From assembly GCF_000317285.1 (NCBI RefSeq), contig NZ_AJLN01000037.1:1-64000 (forward strand): a DNA stretch of 64,000 nt, written 5' to 3'. Under the pieces are notes generated by a model, which saw nothing but the letters and a program-made list of their open reading frames with translations, had not been told where the DNA came from and ran no database searches. Below, piece by piece: positions 35,284 through 44,736 of the stretch. The first letter of the stretch is position 1. Every line of letters begins with the position of its first letter. Both the position numbers and the translations under genes were made by a program. The DNA is from Chlorogloeopsis fritschii PCC 6912. GTDB taxonomy: Bacteria > Cyanobacteriota > Cyanobacteriia > Cyanobacteriales > Nostocaceae.

Positions 35284-36933
35284 ATGTTATTAAAATTACT
35301 TTCTCCTTCAATTTGGCAGCGCTTACTCGTCTGGGCGGGTTTCCCTTACATTAGTCTGCTAATTTGGCTACTGCCATTATTACTATTGAGTTCTGGACAT
35401 AGTAGCTTGATGGCGCATGATGAAGGATTATATGCTTGGCGATCGCGCCGAATGTTTGAGTCTGGTGACTGGATCAATCCTTGGTCAGAACCCCATCATA
35501 AAACCCCTGGCCCCTATTGGTTAATAGCCACTTCTTACAATTTGTTTGGTATTAGTGAAACTAGCGTGCGCCTGCCAAGTATGGTTTTTGGTGTTCTGAG
35601 CGTGCTAATTCTATACGAAGTTGGGAAAATTCTACTTGGTAAAAAAGTTGGCTGGCTCGCTGCTGCAATTTTGAGCGTAGAATTTCTTTGGTTGCAATAC
35701 TGTCGTTTAGGCACACCAGATGTGCCGATGATTTTTTTAGTCCTTTTAGCAATTTGGTCTTTACTAAAAGCGGAATTACATTCAAAATATGGCAATTTTT
35801 ATCGCTTCATTGCGGGCGCTTGTTTTGGTTTGGGCTTTTTAGTTAGAAGCTTTATGGTTTTTTTGCCGGCGATCGCTTTATTCCCTTACCTAATTGGGGA
35901 ATATCGTCATCACCGCCATCTGACAAACCCCATGTTGTATTTAGGGTTTATAGTTGGTTTAATTCCCACTTTTGTTTGGCTGTGGTTGAGTTTTTTACGC
36001 TTTGGCAATGATAGTGGTGCAGAATTACTCAACTTTGTATTTAGACTCGGTTCTAACGATCGCCGAGATCACGGAATTTTCTTCTATGTATGGAATGTTT
36101 CGATTAAAGCGTTTCCTTGGTTTTTTTTCAGTCTTTTAGGCTTATTTTTAGCTTATCGTCGTCCCCTACCCCGCTACAATTCCATACTAATTGGCTTTCC
36201 TCTAGTTTTATTTGTTGAACTTAGTCTTTTTTCTACTCGTCTATCTCATTACAGTCTTTTGCTTTATCCGTTCATTGCCTTGCTTGCAGCCGTAGGGTTA
36301 GATTGGCTGGGTTGGGTGTATGATACAAAATTCAAATCATTTGAAATGAAAGACGCGGAGAATTTATCAGCAACTTTCTCCGTGTCCTCCTATCCTCGTG
36401 TTCTCAGCTATATTTTTGGTGTATTAGCTGTTTTATTATTATTAGCGGGTGCGATCGCTTTGACTTTAGGTAGTGGCGAGATCCGCAAGTATGCAATCCT
36501 TGCTTTGGCTTTAGGTGGTGGTTGGTTGATTTTGCCTGTTGTGTGGATTTGTCGTTACCGCTTTGGCAAGCAGTCTTTCACTTCTAGTTATTGGCTTGCT
36601 GGTTGGTTGATTCCGGCATGGCTGACTTTGGCTGTGGCTGGTAGTTACGGCTTTTTGAGTGATTACAATCCCGATGTCAGAACTTTTTTGGCACAACCTG
36701 CGATCGCTCAAGTTTTACAACATTATCCCATCCACTTTGTTCAAGTTGGAGGCAAAACTGGAGTATTGCTCAATTTCTACACTCCCTACATCGGAAAACG
36801 AGTAGACAAAATTTCTGAGCTGCCAACTTCTAGCTATGCTTGGATCTCTGCCAAACAAGCGTCTGAGTCAACCACACCTCATCAGGTGCTTGGAAAGATA
36901 CAACAATACCAATTGGTTCAAGTGCTGCCGTAG
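35284..36933 (+). CDS. GT39-family membrane glycosyltransferase (ArnT/PMT-like)
   Basis: 549 residues with about a dozen transmembrane segments. The first luminal/periplasmic loop has the family's acidic motif (MAHDEGLYAW), where the Asp/Glu acts in sugar transfer from a polyprenyl-phosphate donor. It may glycosylate lipids or proteins on the outer face of the membrane. Length is typical for bacterial members. No cognate cluster is adjacent; a GtrB-like polyprenyl-phosphate glycosyltransferase at 53545 could make its donor. Confidence 0.9.
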   Translation: MLLKLLSPSIWQRLLVWAGFPYISLLIWLLPLLLLSSGHSSLMAHDEGLYAWRSRRMFESGDWINPWSEPHHKTPGPYWLIATSYNLFGISETSVRLPSMVFGVLSVLILYEVGKILLGKKVGWLAAAILSVEFLWLQYCRLGTPDVPMIFLVLLAIWSLLKAELHSKYGNFYRFIAGACFGLGFLVRSFMVFLPAIALFPYLIGEYRHHRHLTNPMLYLGFIVGLIPTFVWLWLSFLRFGNDSGAELLNFVFRLGSNDRRDHGIFFYVWNVSIKAFPWFFFSLLGLFLAYRRPLPRYNSILIGFPLVLFVELSLFSTRLSHYSLLLYPFIALLAAVGLDWLGWVYDTKFKSFEMKDAENLSATFSVSSYPRVLSYIFGVLAVLLLLAGAIALTLGSGEIRKYAILALALGGGWLILPVVWICRYRFGKQSFTSSYWLAGWLIPAWLTLAVAGSYGFLSDYNPDVRTFLAQPAIAQVLQHYPIHFVQVGGKTGVLLNFYTPYIGKRVDKISELPTSSYAWISAKQASESTTPHQVLGKIQQYQLVQVLP

Positions 36934-38195
36934 GACAGTAAATAGGATGAGGTTGAATTTGCTTAACTCTGTTCTATGTAACTTAATGTGACAATTTTAT
37001 CACTTGTATCTACAAAATTGAACGTCAATTTTATTACTAAGCGTTAAAAAACATATTATTAGAGTTAAGGTATCATAAATAACAATGATAATTGTAGAGA
37101 AAAGCATGAAAGCAATGAAAATAAATTTTTGTAACTTGTTTTTAAACAAAAAGTTAAATATTTATACTGAATCTTGAGTATAAATAATAATCATTTTTAT
37201 TTTTTTGCTTTCCCATAATCCTTTTTATCTTTTTTCTCATCTTGCAGATTGTTTTTATCATTTGGGCATTTTTTCAAGTAGCGATCGCCTGGTTTTGACT
37301 GACGCTAATAATACTTATGATTATAGTTATATAAATAGCTTGATTTTACATAAGTAATCATTATTTTTAGTGTATTATTTTTTCAGTTATATTCATTGAT
37401 TTAATGATTTTTTCGGAGAAGCACAAGACATAATATAAGCTTGACTAACTGGATACAAACTTGATATATAGTTAATATCCAATTTAGTTGAACATGAGAG
37501 CTTTTGCCTTTGTTTAACGACGCCTAAATCTTGAATTTTTAGGTCAGTCAAATACTTGTATTGAATCTGTAGCCTTACTTTTGGAATAAGCCACAGAATA
37601 ATAAAGATCTCGATAGATCTTTTTTAAAGAAAAATTCAGAAGTTCAGAATACAATCAAATGGGGATGCAGACCCCCACTTATACCATTTACCGTTCATCA
37701 CGATACATAGAAATCATGTACGCGTGTCATGTCACGTCTGTACAAAAAGATATGTTTCACCTTTAGAGGAAATTGGTATTAATTGTAGACTCTTAAATCT
37801 TGTGATTTGAGAGAGAACTTAAACTTGCTTATTCATCATCTCTACAGATACTCTCTCCTGAAGCCCTACCCTTCGGATTTTTCCCGGTTGTGTCTAGAAA
37901 TCCCCTTCTTCGCTCTTCGAGAGAGGGGATGAATGGACGGCTTACTGAAGAGTGGACAACTAGGGGTTGGGAAAAGGTTGTTACGCATAGGTGTGGGAGT
38001 ACGATCCTCCTGCAATATTTACCGCTGTCAAGAAGTGTATCCACTACCCAGTCCCTTTGAATATGCAGCACTGGTTTTCAGACTTGTAGATGCTTAACTT
38101 GGAGCTAGTGGCACAGAATTTCCAAGCAGAATTCTGGCTTCTTATTCGTGAATTCTTTCTAATTCCAGATCAAGAAATCTTTATTAAAGACATAT
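36934..38195. other. 1.26-kb gene-poor region before the toxin-like modules
   Basis: The first 750 bp are strongly AT-rich without frames. From about 37650 the composition is more balanced: a segment at 37680-37720 resembles one at 45493-45535 (TTATACCATTT...), and 37850-38100 contains short palindromes but no gene I can support. It may contain remnants of a mobile element and the promoter of the module at 38196. Confidence 0.5.
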
Positions 38196-39080
38196 ATGCA
38201 AATGGAAACGAACTTAACATCAACTGCTTCTGGGAGCGACACCACAATTATTGACTCTGCGTTAACGATGGCGCAGTTTGCAGGTTTCGCACTAGGGCCT
38301 GAAGGATTAATTGTCGCTGGTGGAGCAGCCATACTGCAAACGATTTTCCATAGTTTGCTCTCATCCGAACAAAAGACAATACCAATTGCCGAACAATTAG
38401 ACAAGGTACTCACCAGTGAACTAACTGCAGAAAAGATTCGCGAATCTCTGGCTAGCTTCAAACAAACCTATGCCTGGTTCAGAGAATATTATGAAAATGC
38501 TTGGAATGAAGACTTGGATGATAGCGCCGAGCTTAAAGATTTTGAAGCGAATTTAAACCTAGCGTTGGGGCCAAACTCAAATTTTCTTTTCTTTATTACG
38601 CTTCTTGAAGACCCAGAGTATGATGTGGTTGGATTTACAGCATTTTTGCTTGGGGCTTCGTTACACATTGTTTTGTTGAAAGTTGACCTGATCATCAAGA
38701 GTAGTTCTCGTCAGGTAAAAAACACACCAGCTCTACAAGTTTTAATCGATACTTTGGGAGAATATGTTGACCAAGCAAACAACACTAATACCAAGATCCA
38801 GGGAGAAATCTCAAAACGAATCGGACAAGTTACTGACGTGCAACAAAATAACGGCAGTTATTCTTTTACAGACAAAGGCAAGGGCCCTAACGGAACTGTA
38901 TACAACTATAACGACGAAGAGTCTGCCAAAATAGGTCGCGAGGCGGCTTTAGAGCTTTTGCAGGCTCAGTTGAATTTGAAATATTATCACGGACGCCCTG
39001 ATAAGGCTCAGGCAACTATCAACGAATGGAAGAGTACCAAAACTCAATACGAAGGTTACAAAGATGGCTCGAATAACTAA
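38196..39080 (+). CDS. Putative alpha-helical pore-forming protein, module 1 (Cry domain I-like)
   Basis: 294 residues. Two hydrophobic helical regions stand out: about 16-55 (DSALTMAQFAGFALGPEG and on) and about 127-170 (FTAFLLGASLHIVLLKVDLI). The second, preceded by LLEDPEYDV, resembles the central helix of the delta-endotoxin N domain (VPFLAVYAQAANLHLLLL type). The rest is charged helix, ending in KAQATINEWKST. No signal peptide. It is paralogous to 40137-41555 over its whole length but lacks the latter's ~170-residue N-terminal part. The membrane partner gene follows after 23 bp. Toxin or cell-death effector is inferred, not shown. Confidence 0.72.
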   Translation: MQMETNLTSTASGSDTTIIDSALTMAQFAGFALGPEGLIVAGGAAILQTIFHSLLSSEQKTIPIAEQLDKVLTSELTAEKIRESLASFKQTYAWFREYYENAWNEDLDDSAELKDFEANLNLALGPNSNFLFFITLLEDPEYDVVGFTAFLLGASLHIVLLKVDLIIKSSSRQVKNTPALQVLIDTLGEYVDQANNTNTKIQGEISKRIGQVTDVQQNNGSYSFTDKGKGPNGTVYNYNDEESAKIGREAALELLQAQLNLKYYHGRPDKAQATINEWKSTKTQYEGYKDGSNN

Positions 39081-39103
39081 CTGATTAACTTAGGAAGAAA
39101 ACT

Positions 39104-39946
39104 ATGGAACCACCAAAAGAACCGCCAAAAGATATAAACGAAGAATTTGAGGATAAGTCTGAGGAGCAGTACGATCAAGAAAACGAGGATATCGGTAGAG
39201 AAGTGATCGATAAACTCTATAGCGATATTAAAACGCAGATTGAGACTTACAACAAACGACTTGTAGAGTTAAATAAATTACTCGATATTACCATTGAAAC
39301 TCGTCTGGCACTTGATAACTTCGAGACGAAGTATAGGAACCCTGAAGGTGAACGCATCAACGGAAGTGACGAGAGGCTGAGTAAATCTGAAAAGAATGCG
39401 CGTGAGCAAAAAGACAAAATCGGAGATGAAAAAAGAGCAAATCGAGAAAAATCGAGAAAAAGAATTGTAATAGCAGTATTAGGCTTATTGGTTGCAGGTG
39501 GAGTCATTGCATTCTTGATTCAGTATATACAAAATAAGGAGCCAAAGCCGACTGACCAATTCACTCAACAGGATGTGGATGATGCTAAAGCGATTATCGA
39601 GAAGTGGAAGAGCTTATCCGACGACCAGCTTTGGGAGAATATTGCCAGTTATGCAGATGGCTATAATCCTTCCTTGCAAACGCAGATGTTGATGATGGGG
39701 TATATCAAGAACTGGGCGAACACTCCTGATTTTACTTGGGATGCAACTGATAAGGCTGATTTAATCGATAAACTTAAAGATGCCTATGAAATAGAGAATA
39801 AATCCTCTGCTATCTACCATACCATTGAAAAAACGACCTACAAGAACACTAAATTGCCGCGTAGCATTGCTGCCGATCTTTGCGAGCTAGCTTTAGCAGA
39901 TTTACTTGCCCAGAGCCAAGAAGACAGCGATGACAATAGCAATTAG
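39104..39946 (+). CDS. Single-span membrane partner protein, module 1
   Basis: 280 residues. An acidic, charged N-terminal half with coiled coil (about 1-118), one transmembrane helix (IVIAVLGLLVAGGVIAFLI, about 121-140), then a C-terminal domain (DAKAIIEKWKSLSDDQLWENI, SLQTQM, FTWDAT, ADLCELALADLL). The C-terminal domain is shared with the 42222-43091 protein, where the same landmarks occur in the same order. AGGAAG precedes the ATG. Adjacent to a pore-former-like gene in both modules, so it may be its receptor, assembly platform or immunity protein. Confidence 0.75.
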   Translation: MEPPKEPPKDINEEFEDKSEEQYDQENEDIGREVIDKLYSDIKTQIETYNKRLVELNKLLDITIETRLALDNFETKYRNPEGERINGSDERLSKSEKNAREQKDKIGDEKRANREKSRKRIVIAVLGLLVAGGVIAFLIQYIQNKEPKPTDQFTQQDVDDAKAIIEKWKSLSDDQLWENIASYADGYNPSLQTQMLMMGYIKNWANTPDFTWDATDKADLIDKLKDAYEIENKSSAIYHTIEKTTYKNTKLPRSIAADLCELALADLLAQSQEDSDDNSN

Positions 39947-40136
39947 AGATTACATCACAAGCTGAATCTTAAAAAAGTTAGAGACTCATTCAGTAATTAG
40001 ACACTTCGCTAAAAACGCAAGTCGTTCGGAAGTAAGAAGGTTTTTGGCTTCTTCATATCCCTATTGTTCACCTGCAAAGAATGAATACAAACCATATGAA
40101 TAAGCTATCTCTATTTCTGATTTAGGAGGGTAAAAA

Positions 40137-41555
40137 ATGCCCACAGAATTCGGATATTTCATGGTATTCCTTTCAACAACAGAAGGAACCAGCTTTAGCT
40201 CTTATATGCAACGCTATTATCGTGGGGAAGCTGTTAGTCAAACGGGTGTGAAATCCCTCGTTAAAGAACCGATATCATTCCCAGAAGTGCCGCCCTCAGA
40301 CGCTGACATCCCTCCACTTTTTAACGAAAAGGCAGATAGATCCCACCTTCCACCCAATGTTCAAGCGTATCTTGAAAGCCGCGAGCCGATCGCCTTAAGA
40401 GCCTTTAGGCAGAGGTTTCCGATTTTACCAGATGAGAAAATCGTCGCAGATTCAATCACAGCCCTGAGCAAAGATTGGCGTGATTATGAAGAAGGAACAC
40501 TAGTTTACAAACGCACCACCAACCTCGGTAGTATTGCTTTTGGCTTACCAGGTATGAGAATTGACTTGCAAAACGGAACCACTTCTTATGCTACATTGCC
40601 AACCCATGACACACCTGTGTTAGTAGAAAATCTGGCTTTAGGCGTAGACGATGCAACAGCAACAGTTATCGATGCTGCATTGACTATGGCGCAGTTTGCT
40701 GGTTTTGCCTTAGGGCCTGCTGGTCTCATTCTTTCTGGTGGTGCTGCTGTCCTACAGCTTATTTTCGGGAGATTGATGTCTAAGCAACAGGTAGATCTGC
40801 CCAAAGAAATTCAAAAGGCAGTCTCTGACGTAATTACCAAAGCCAATCTCGAAAACATTGATGCAACGATAGCCACTGATTTTGACTGGCTGAATAGTTA
40901 CTACAGAGGGGCATGGGCTGATAATCCACCTACACCAACTGACGAGGAATACAGATATTTCAAGGATGCTCTGAATTCCAAGTTAAGCTCCGATACAGGC
41001 ATCGTACAACAAGTTAATCTCTTGATGGAGGATGATTATAAATTTACTGGCTTTCCATTGTTTTTACTTGGTGCAGGTCTAGTTCTTGTATTGCATAAGA
41101 TTCAACTCATCATCGCTAGCAGCGACAAAAAAGTGGTAGATACGACAGCTTTTAGCGGATTAATGAATGCGCTTGATAAGTATATCGATTATGGTAATGG
41201 GACAATCGCAGATATAGATCAAAAGATTTCGCAGCGATTGGGTCAGGTATCGGCTGTCTATCAAGATCAAAACTGTATAAACATGGGTATGTACGGGTCT
41301 CACTGTATCAAGGAATGGGACTACAAAGACAGTGGTACGGGTGCGCTTTACCGATTTCCAAATACTTCTCCTGGTTGTGGAGCAGCCGAGACAGTCGAAC
41401 ACAAAGACCAAGCTGATAGTTCACATTCTACATATGTGGCAAATCTGACAGCACAATTGCTCAAACAGTATTACAACAGCGAACCCCAAAAAGCAAAAGA
41501 TACGGTTAAACAATGGGAAAGTATGCGTAATGAATACAAACAATACGCTCAATAA
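40137..41555 (+). CDS. Putative alpha-helical pore-forming protein, module 2 (long form)
   Basis: 472 residues; GGAGGG before the ATG gives a secure start. The C-terminal ~300 residues are paralogous to the module 1 protein: DAALTMAQFAGFALGPAG (about 178 on), the second hydrophobic helix FPLFLLGAGLVLVLHKIQL (about 305) and the end YNSEPQKAKDTVKQWESM. The N-terminal ~170 residues (a Pro-rich part, then AFRQRFPILPDEK) are extra and may be a targeting or inhibitory domain. An insertion near the C-terminus carries three cysteines (CINMGMYGSHC, SPGCGA). Likeness to the Cry N domain is by eye only. Confidence 0.72.
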   Translation: MPTEFGYFMVFLSTTEGTSFSSYMQRYYRGEAVSQTGVKSLVKEPISFPEVPPSDADIPPLFNEKADRSHLPPNVQAYLESREPIALRAFRQRFPILPDEKIVADSITALSKDWRDYEEGTLVYKRTTNLGSIAFGLPGMRIDLQNGTTSYATLPTHDTPVLVENLALGVDDATATVIDAALTMAQFAGFALGPAGLILSGGAAVLQLIFGRLMSKQQVDLPKEIQKAVSDVITKANLENIDATIATDFDWLNSYYRGAWADNPPTPTDEEYRYFKDALNSKLSSDTGIVQQVNLLMEDDYKFTGFPLFLLGAGLVLVLHKIQLIIASSDKKVVDTTAFSGLMNALDKYIDYGNGTIADIDQKISQRLGQVSAVYQDQNCINMGMYGSHCIKEWDYKDSGTGALYRFPNTSPGCGAAETVEHKDQADSSHSTYVANLTAQLLKQYYNSEPQKAKDTVKQWESMRNEYKQYAQ

Positions 41556-41587
41556 AAGATAATAGCGATTCGCCTAATTGAAGAAAA

Positions 41588-42163
41588 ATGAACCAAAGCT
41601 TGATGAATAACTCCGAAGTTGCTCATCTTAACAGCAGAATGCAAAATGTGGTTTTGGTAGAACCATCTACTAAGTTTGCCAAACCATTTTTGGATATGGT
41701 GAATGAGTTTGAGCAATTCGGTGAAGACCAATATCGCACAGTTCGTTATATGGTCGAGTACAATTTCTCGGCTTATCTAGCACGTTTGATCCGTCAGTCA
41801 CAAGACTCCGAGCAACGACAACAAACTGTTCCTATCAGCACGTATTGGTTAGTCAAAGACGATTCCCTATTGATTGGGGCAAGCAAGATCCATCATCGAC
41901 TCACATCGAGGCTCAGACAGTACTACGGACACATTAGTTATCACATTCGACCCACTGCACGTCAAAAAGGATATGGAACTCATCTCCTCTTCTTGACGCT
42001 TGAAAAGGCAAAGCTGCTGGAGCTAGGAGAAGTTCTGCTCACCTGTAATGCAGAAAATATAGCTTCTTCACGTATTATCCAAAAAAATGGAGGTGTTTTT
42101 CAAAATGAAAGTGTAATGCCCACATCGGGCACAACAATCAAGCGATACCGAATCGCATTGTAG
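41588..42163 (+). CDS. GNAT-family N-acetyltransferase inside module 2
   Basis: 191 residues. The GNAT fold is shown by HISYHIRPTARQKGYGTHLL (the acetyl-CoA Q/RxxGxG/A loop as RQKGYG) and the C-terminal NAENIASSRIIQKNGG. The gene lies 32 bp after the pore-former gene and 58 bp before the membrane-partner gene, in the same direction, so it is part of the module 2 operon; module 1 has no equivalent. It may acylate the pore former, as GNAT-fold HlyC proteins do for RTX toxins, or be a passenger. Confidence 0.85.
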   Translation: MNQSLMNNSEVAHLNSRMQNVVLVEPSTKFAKPFLDMVNEFEQFGEDQYRTVRYMVEYNFSAYLARLIRQSQDSEQRQQTVPISTYWLVKDDSLLIGASKIHHRLTSRLRQYYGHISYHIRPTARQKGYGTHLLFLTLEKAKLLELGEVLLTCNAENIASSRIIQKNGGVFQNESVMPTSGTTIKRYRIAL

Positions 42164-42221
42164 AGAGTGCAAGTAAATGCGCAAAAAACAAACAACATTA
42201 ATAACAAAAAGGAGCTTTACC

Positions 42222-43091
42222 ATGGCTGAAACAAAGATTGATCCAACATTGGAAGATGAATATGAAGACAAAACAGAGGAAGATGTTAGCGAAGAAAGTG
42301 AAGAAATAGCCAAAAACTCCCAGAAATCCTTAAGTAACACTGGAAAGCAGGCCGCCCAGGAACTCAGCATTATTAAAGGTAGCGATCTCAAACTTTCACA
42401 GGAGATCGATGCAAGACAACAGAAGGATGAATTAGAGCTTAGTGAGATCAATACTGGTGGGCAGGAGTTCGATCAGGACGATCCCACCTTTAAAAAGGGG
42501 AAAGAAGCCCTTGAAAAGGCTAGTGACTCCATGTCAAAGAAGCGGACGTTACGAAATTATGTTGCCAAACACTGGATTGCTCTTACTTTTGGCGTTGTCG
42601 GTGTCTTAATCTCAGCAACGGGTGTCACCATTGGGCTAGTTAGTTTTCTCCAAGCAGGCAAATCAGGTAGCGATCAAAACTTGCAAGATTTTGGCTTCAC
42701 CCCTGAACAAATAGCCCGTATCAAAGAGCTGGTGAAGGAATGGCAGAATAAGCCTGAAGATGAATTTTGGGATATGATGGCAACTTATGTTGATACGTGG
42801 GTGCCCTCTGTAGAATCTCAGATCTTGTTCATGCGGTTTACAAAGGAAATGTATGGCGATAAGCCATGGACTTGGGATGCTGGGCAACCAGGCAATGAAG
42901 CCAATAATCTTGTATCGGTGTTTGAGAACACAAAGAAGTATTCTTCTATCTATCAAACGGCCAAGGCATACAGAGCTAGCGATCCAAAAAATCCGAGGCC
43001 ACCTCGGAATGCGACTGCTACGATGTGCGAACTTGCACTTGGCATAATTCGAGAGAATCTTCTTCTTCAAAGTGGACACGAGCTTTCCTGA
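42222..43091 (+). CDS. Single-span membrane partner protein, module 2
   Basis: 289 residues from ATG 42222, chosen because AAGGAG lies just before it; the frame opens at 42177 without a site. The same plan as 39104-39946: acidic charged N-terminal half (EDEYEDKTEEDVSEESEE), one transmembrane helix at about 117-145 (IALTFGVVGVLISATG), then the shared domain (RIKELVKEWQNKPEDEFWDMM, WTWDAG, ATMCELALGII). Transmembrane position and domain spacing match the paralogue closely. Last gene of the module; a hairpin terminator follows at 43119. Confidence 0.75.
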   Translation: MAETKIDPTLEDEYEDKTEEDVSEESEEIAKNSQKSLSNTGKQAAQELSIIKGSDLKLSQEIDARQQKDELELSEINTGGQEFDQDDPTFKKGKEALEKASDSMSKKRTLRNYVAKHWIALTFGVVGVLISATGVTIGLVSFLQAGKSGSDQNLQDFGFTPEQIARIKELVKEWQNKPEDEFWDMMATYVDTWVPSVESQILFMRFTKEMYGDKPWTWDAGQPGNEANNLVSVFENTKKYSSIYQTAKAYRASDPKNPRPPRNATATMCELALGIIRENLLLQSGHELS

Positions 43092-43118
43092 AAATAGGGC
43101 AAGGGTAAAGGATTAAAT

Positions 43119-43164
43119 GCGATCGCGACTTGGCTTCAATTCCAGAAGTAGGCGATCGCTTTTT
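43119..43164 (+). terminator. Terminator after module 2, built from two HIP1 sites
   Basis: GCGATCGC at 43119-43126 and at 43152-43159 can pair as stem arms, followed by TTTTTATATTTT. Confidence 0.5.
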
Positions 43165-43241
43165 ATATTTTGTTGAGCTTGGCAATCTCTCCTTTGATTT
43201 TTTACTTTTAAAGTCATCTTTGATACCAAAAACTTCGCTGT

Positions 43242-44309
43242 TTAAATACAAGCGGGAACTAAAACTTGTCCGGTGTTACCTGTATGGTTATATTGTTCAA
43301 GCACCTTTTTAGCAATATTTCTCCCCTCACCTGCTGCAACTAAAGCCACACAAGCTCCACCAAAACCTGCACCTGTTAACTTTGCACCAAAAACTCCTGG
43401 AGTTTTCTGCAACATTTCTACTAAAGTATCCAGTGCAGGTACAGACACTTCGTAATCATCCCGCAAACTGGCGTGGGAAGCATTCATTAATTTGCCAAAG
43501 TGTTCAGATGATACACCGTGCAACACTTCCAACACCCGATGGTTTTCTGTGACTACATGATGGGCACGGCGCTGTAATGGTTCTGGCAAAGCTTTTACCG
43601 CACTAGTCTCGGTAATATCTCGCAATGCCTTTACTTTTAATAATCGCGCTGCCTCCTGGCACTCAGTTCTTCTGTAGTTATACCCACTACTTGCTAGCGT
43701 GCGAGGCACACCACTATCTATCACCACAATCTCTGAGCCAGCAGGCAAAGGTAGCATACGGCGTTCCAAAGTACGGGTATCTAAAAACAGAATATGTTCA
43801 GTGTCACCAAGGCTCGCAGCCATCTGATCCATGATGCCGCATTGCACACCAGCGTAATGAATTTCTGCTTGCTGTGCAAATTGAGCAATTTCGACATCAT
43901 CGATCGCAAGATTGAGGAGTTGGCGTAATGCTCGCAGGGTTGCAACTTCCAAAGCCGCACTGCTAGACAAACCCGAACCAATCGGAATAGATGATTTAAC
44001 GTACAAATTTAGCGATGGTATTGTATGCCCTTCTTGTTGTAAAACTTGAATACAGCCAAAAATATAACTTGTAAATCCCGATGGCGTATGCTTAATTTCT
44101 AGAATATCTACTCGCTCATCTAAATTTTCCGAGTAGAAATGGTGCTGTCCATCAGCACTAAAACCTAGCTGTACCGTGGTTCTTTGCGGAATTGCTGTTG
44201 GCAGAACAAAGCCATCATTGTAATCTGTATGTTCGCCTAATAGGTTTACTCTTCCGGGGGCACTAGCTTCAACTTCTGGTGCTTTGGCAAATAGCTGTTG
44301 GAAATTCAT
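43242..44309 (-). CDS. galK: Galactokinase
   Basis: Phosphorylates galactose to galactose-1-phosphate in the Leloir pathway. 355 residues from ATG 44307-44309 (a GTG two codons upstream is possible). GHMP-kinase motifs: GRVNLLGEHTDYNDGFVLP, the ATP loop GSGLSSSAALE, and GAKLTGAGFGGACVAL. Catalytic Asp region CGIMDQ is present. Single gene: no galT or galE beside it. Confidence 0.95.
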   Translation of the reverse strand: MNFQQLFAKAPEVEASAPGRVNLLGEHTDYNDGFVLPTAIPQRTTVQLGFSADGQHHFYSENLDERVDILEIKHTPSGFTSYIFGCIQVLQQEGHTIPSLNLYVKSSIPIGSGLSSSAALEVATLRALRQLLNLAIDDVEIAQFAQQAEIHYAGVQCGIMDQMAASLGDTEHILFLDTRTLERRMLPLPAGSEIVVIDSGVPRTLASSGYNYRRTECQEAARLLKVKALRDITETSAVKALPEPLQRRAHHVVTENHRVLEVLHGVSSEHFGKLMNASHASLRDDYEVSVPALDTLVEMLQKTPGVFGAKLTGAGFGGACVALVAAGEGRNIAKKVLEQYNHTGNTGQVLVPACI

Positions 44310-44736
44310 AACCACTTTGTGATAGTAAAATCAGCAAATGTTGAACCTCCGTCAATAAATTTAATTTAGGAGATATACAATTGCATATTTTATTAATTTG
44401 TACTTTAAACTCTTAGAGTTAATTTCTAAAGTCTAGCTTAGATTTTTTGGGTGCTTTACATAATAACGCTACGTAAAATTTCACAGCATTACAGCACCTA
44501 CGGTACATCGAGAGCAAGACCAATTTCTAAAATTAATCTTAAATTTTAAGATATTTAACGTAATGTAACGCACCCAAAATTACCTTTGGGTGGATGTAAG
44601 ATAAAATTTATTCTTAATAGGAATTTAATTCAGTTGTTTGCAATTATTCTATAAAAGTAATTGCTTTTCAAGGCGAGGAATAAAGCGATCGCTCAAAAAT
44701 TTTCTTCTACCATCGCAATAGCATCAAGAACAAGAT
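44310..44736. other. Intergenic region with a MITE-like repeat
   Basis: The 135-bp element at 44445-44579 fills the middle of the region; the rest is AT-rich. No gene was recognised. Confidence 0.55.
44445..44579. repeat. 135-bp MITE-like element with inverted ends
   Basis: TTTTGGGTGCTTTACAT (44445-44461) and ATGTAACGCACCCAAAA (44563-44579) are inverted ends with one mismatch. The interior has no frame. The end sequence is related to the GGTGCGTTACGGCT-type repeats elsewhere in the window. Confidence 0.65.

Noticed and set aside
37829-38071. Minus-strand 80-codon frame as a gene or IS remnant
   Set aside because: No ribosome site, no recognised domain and no inverted repeats or target duplications could be shown.
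41588-42163. Aminoglycoside or other antibiotic-resistance acetyltransferase
   Set aside because: Only the general GNAT motifs are seen; the operon context gives a different link.
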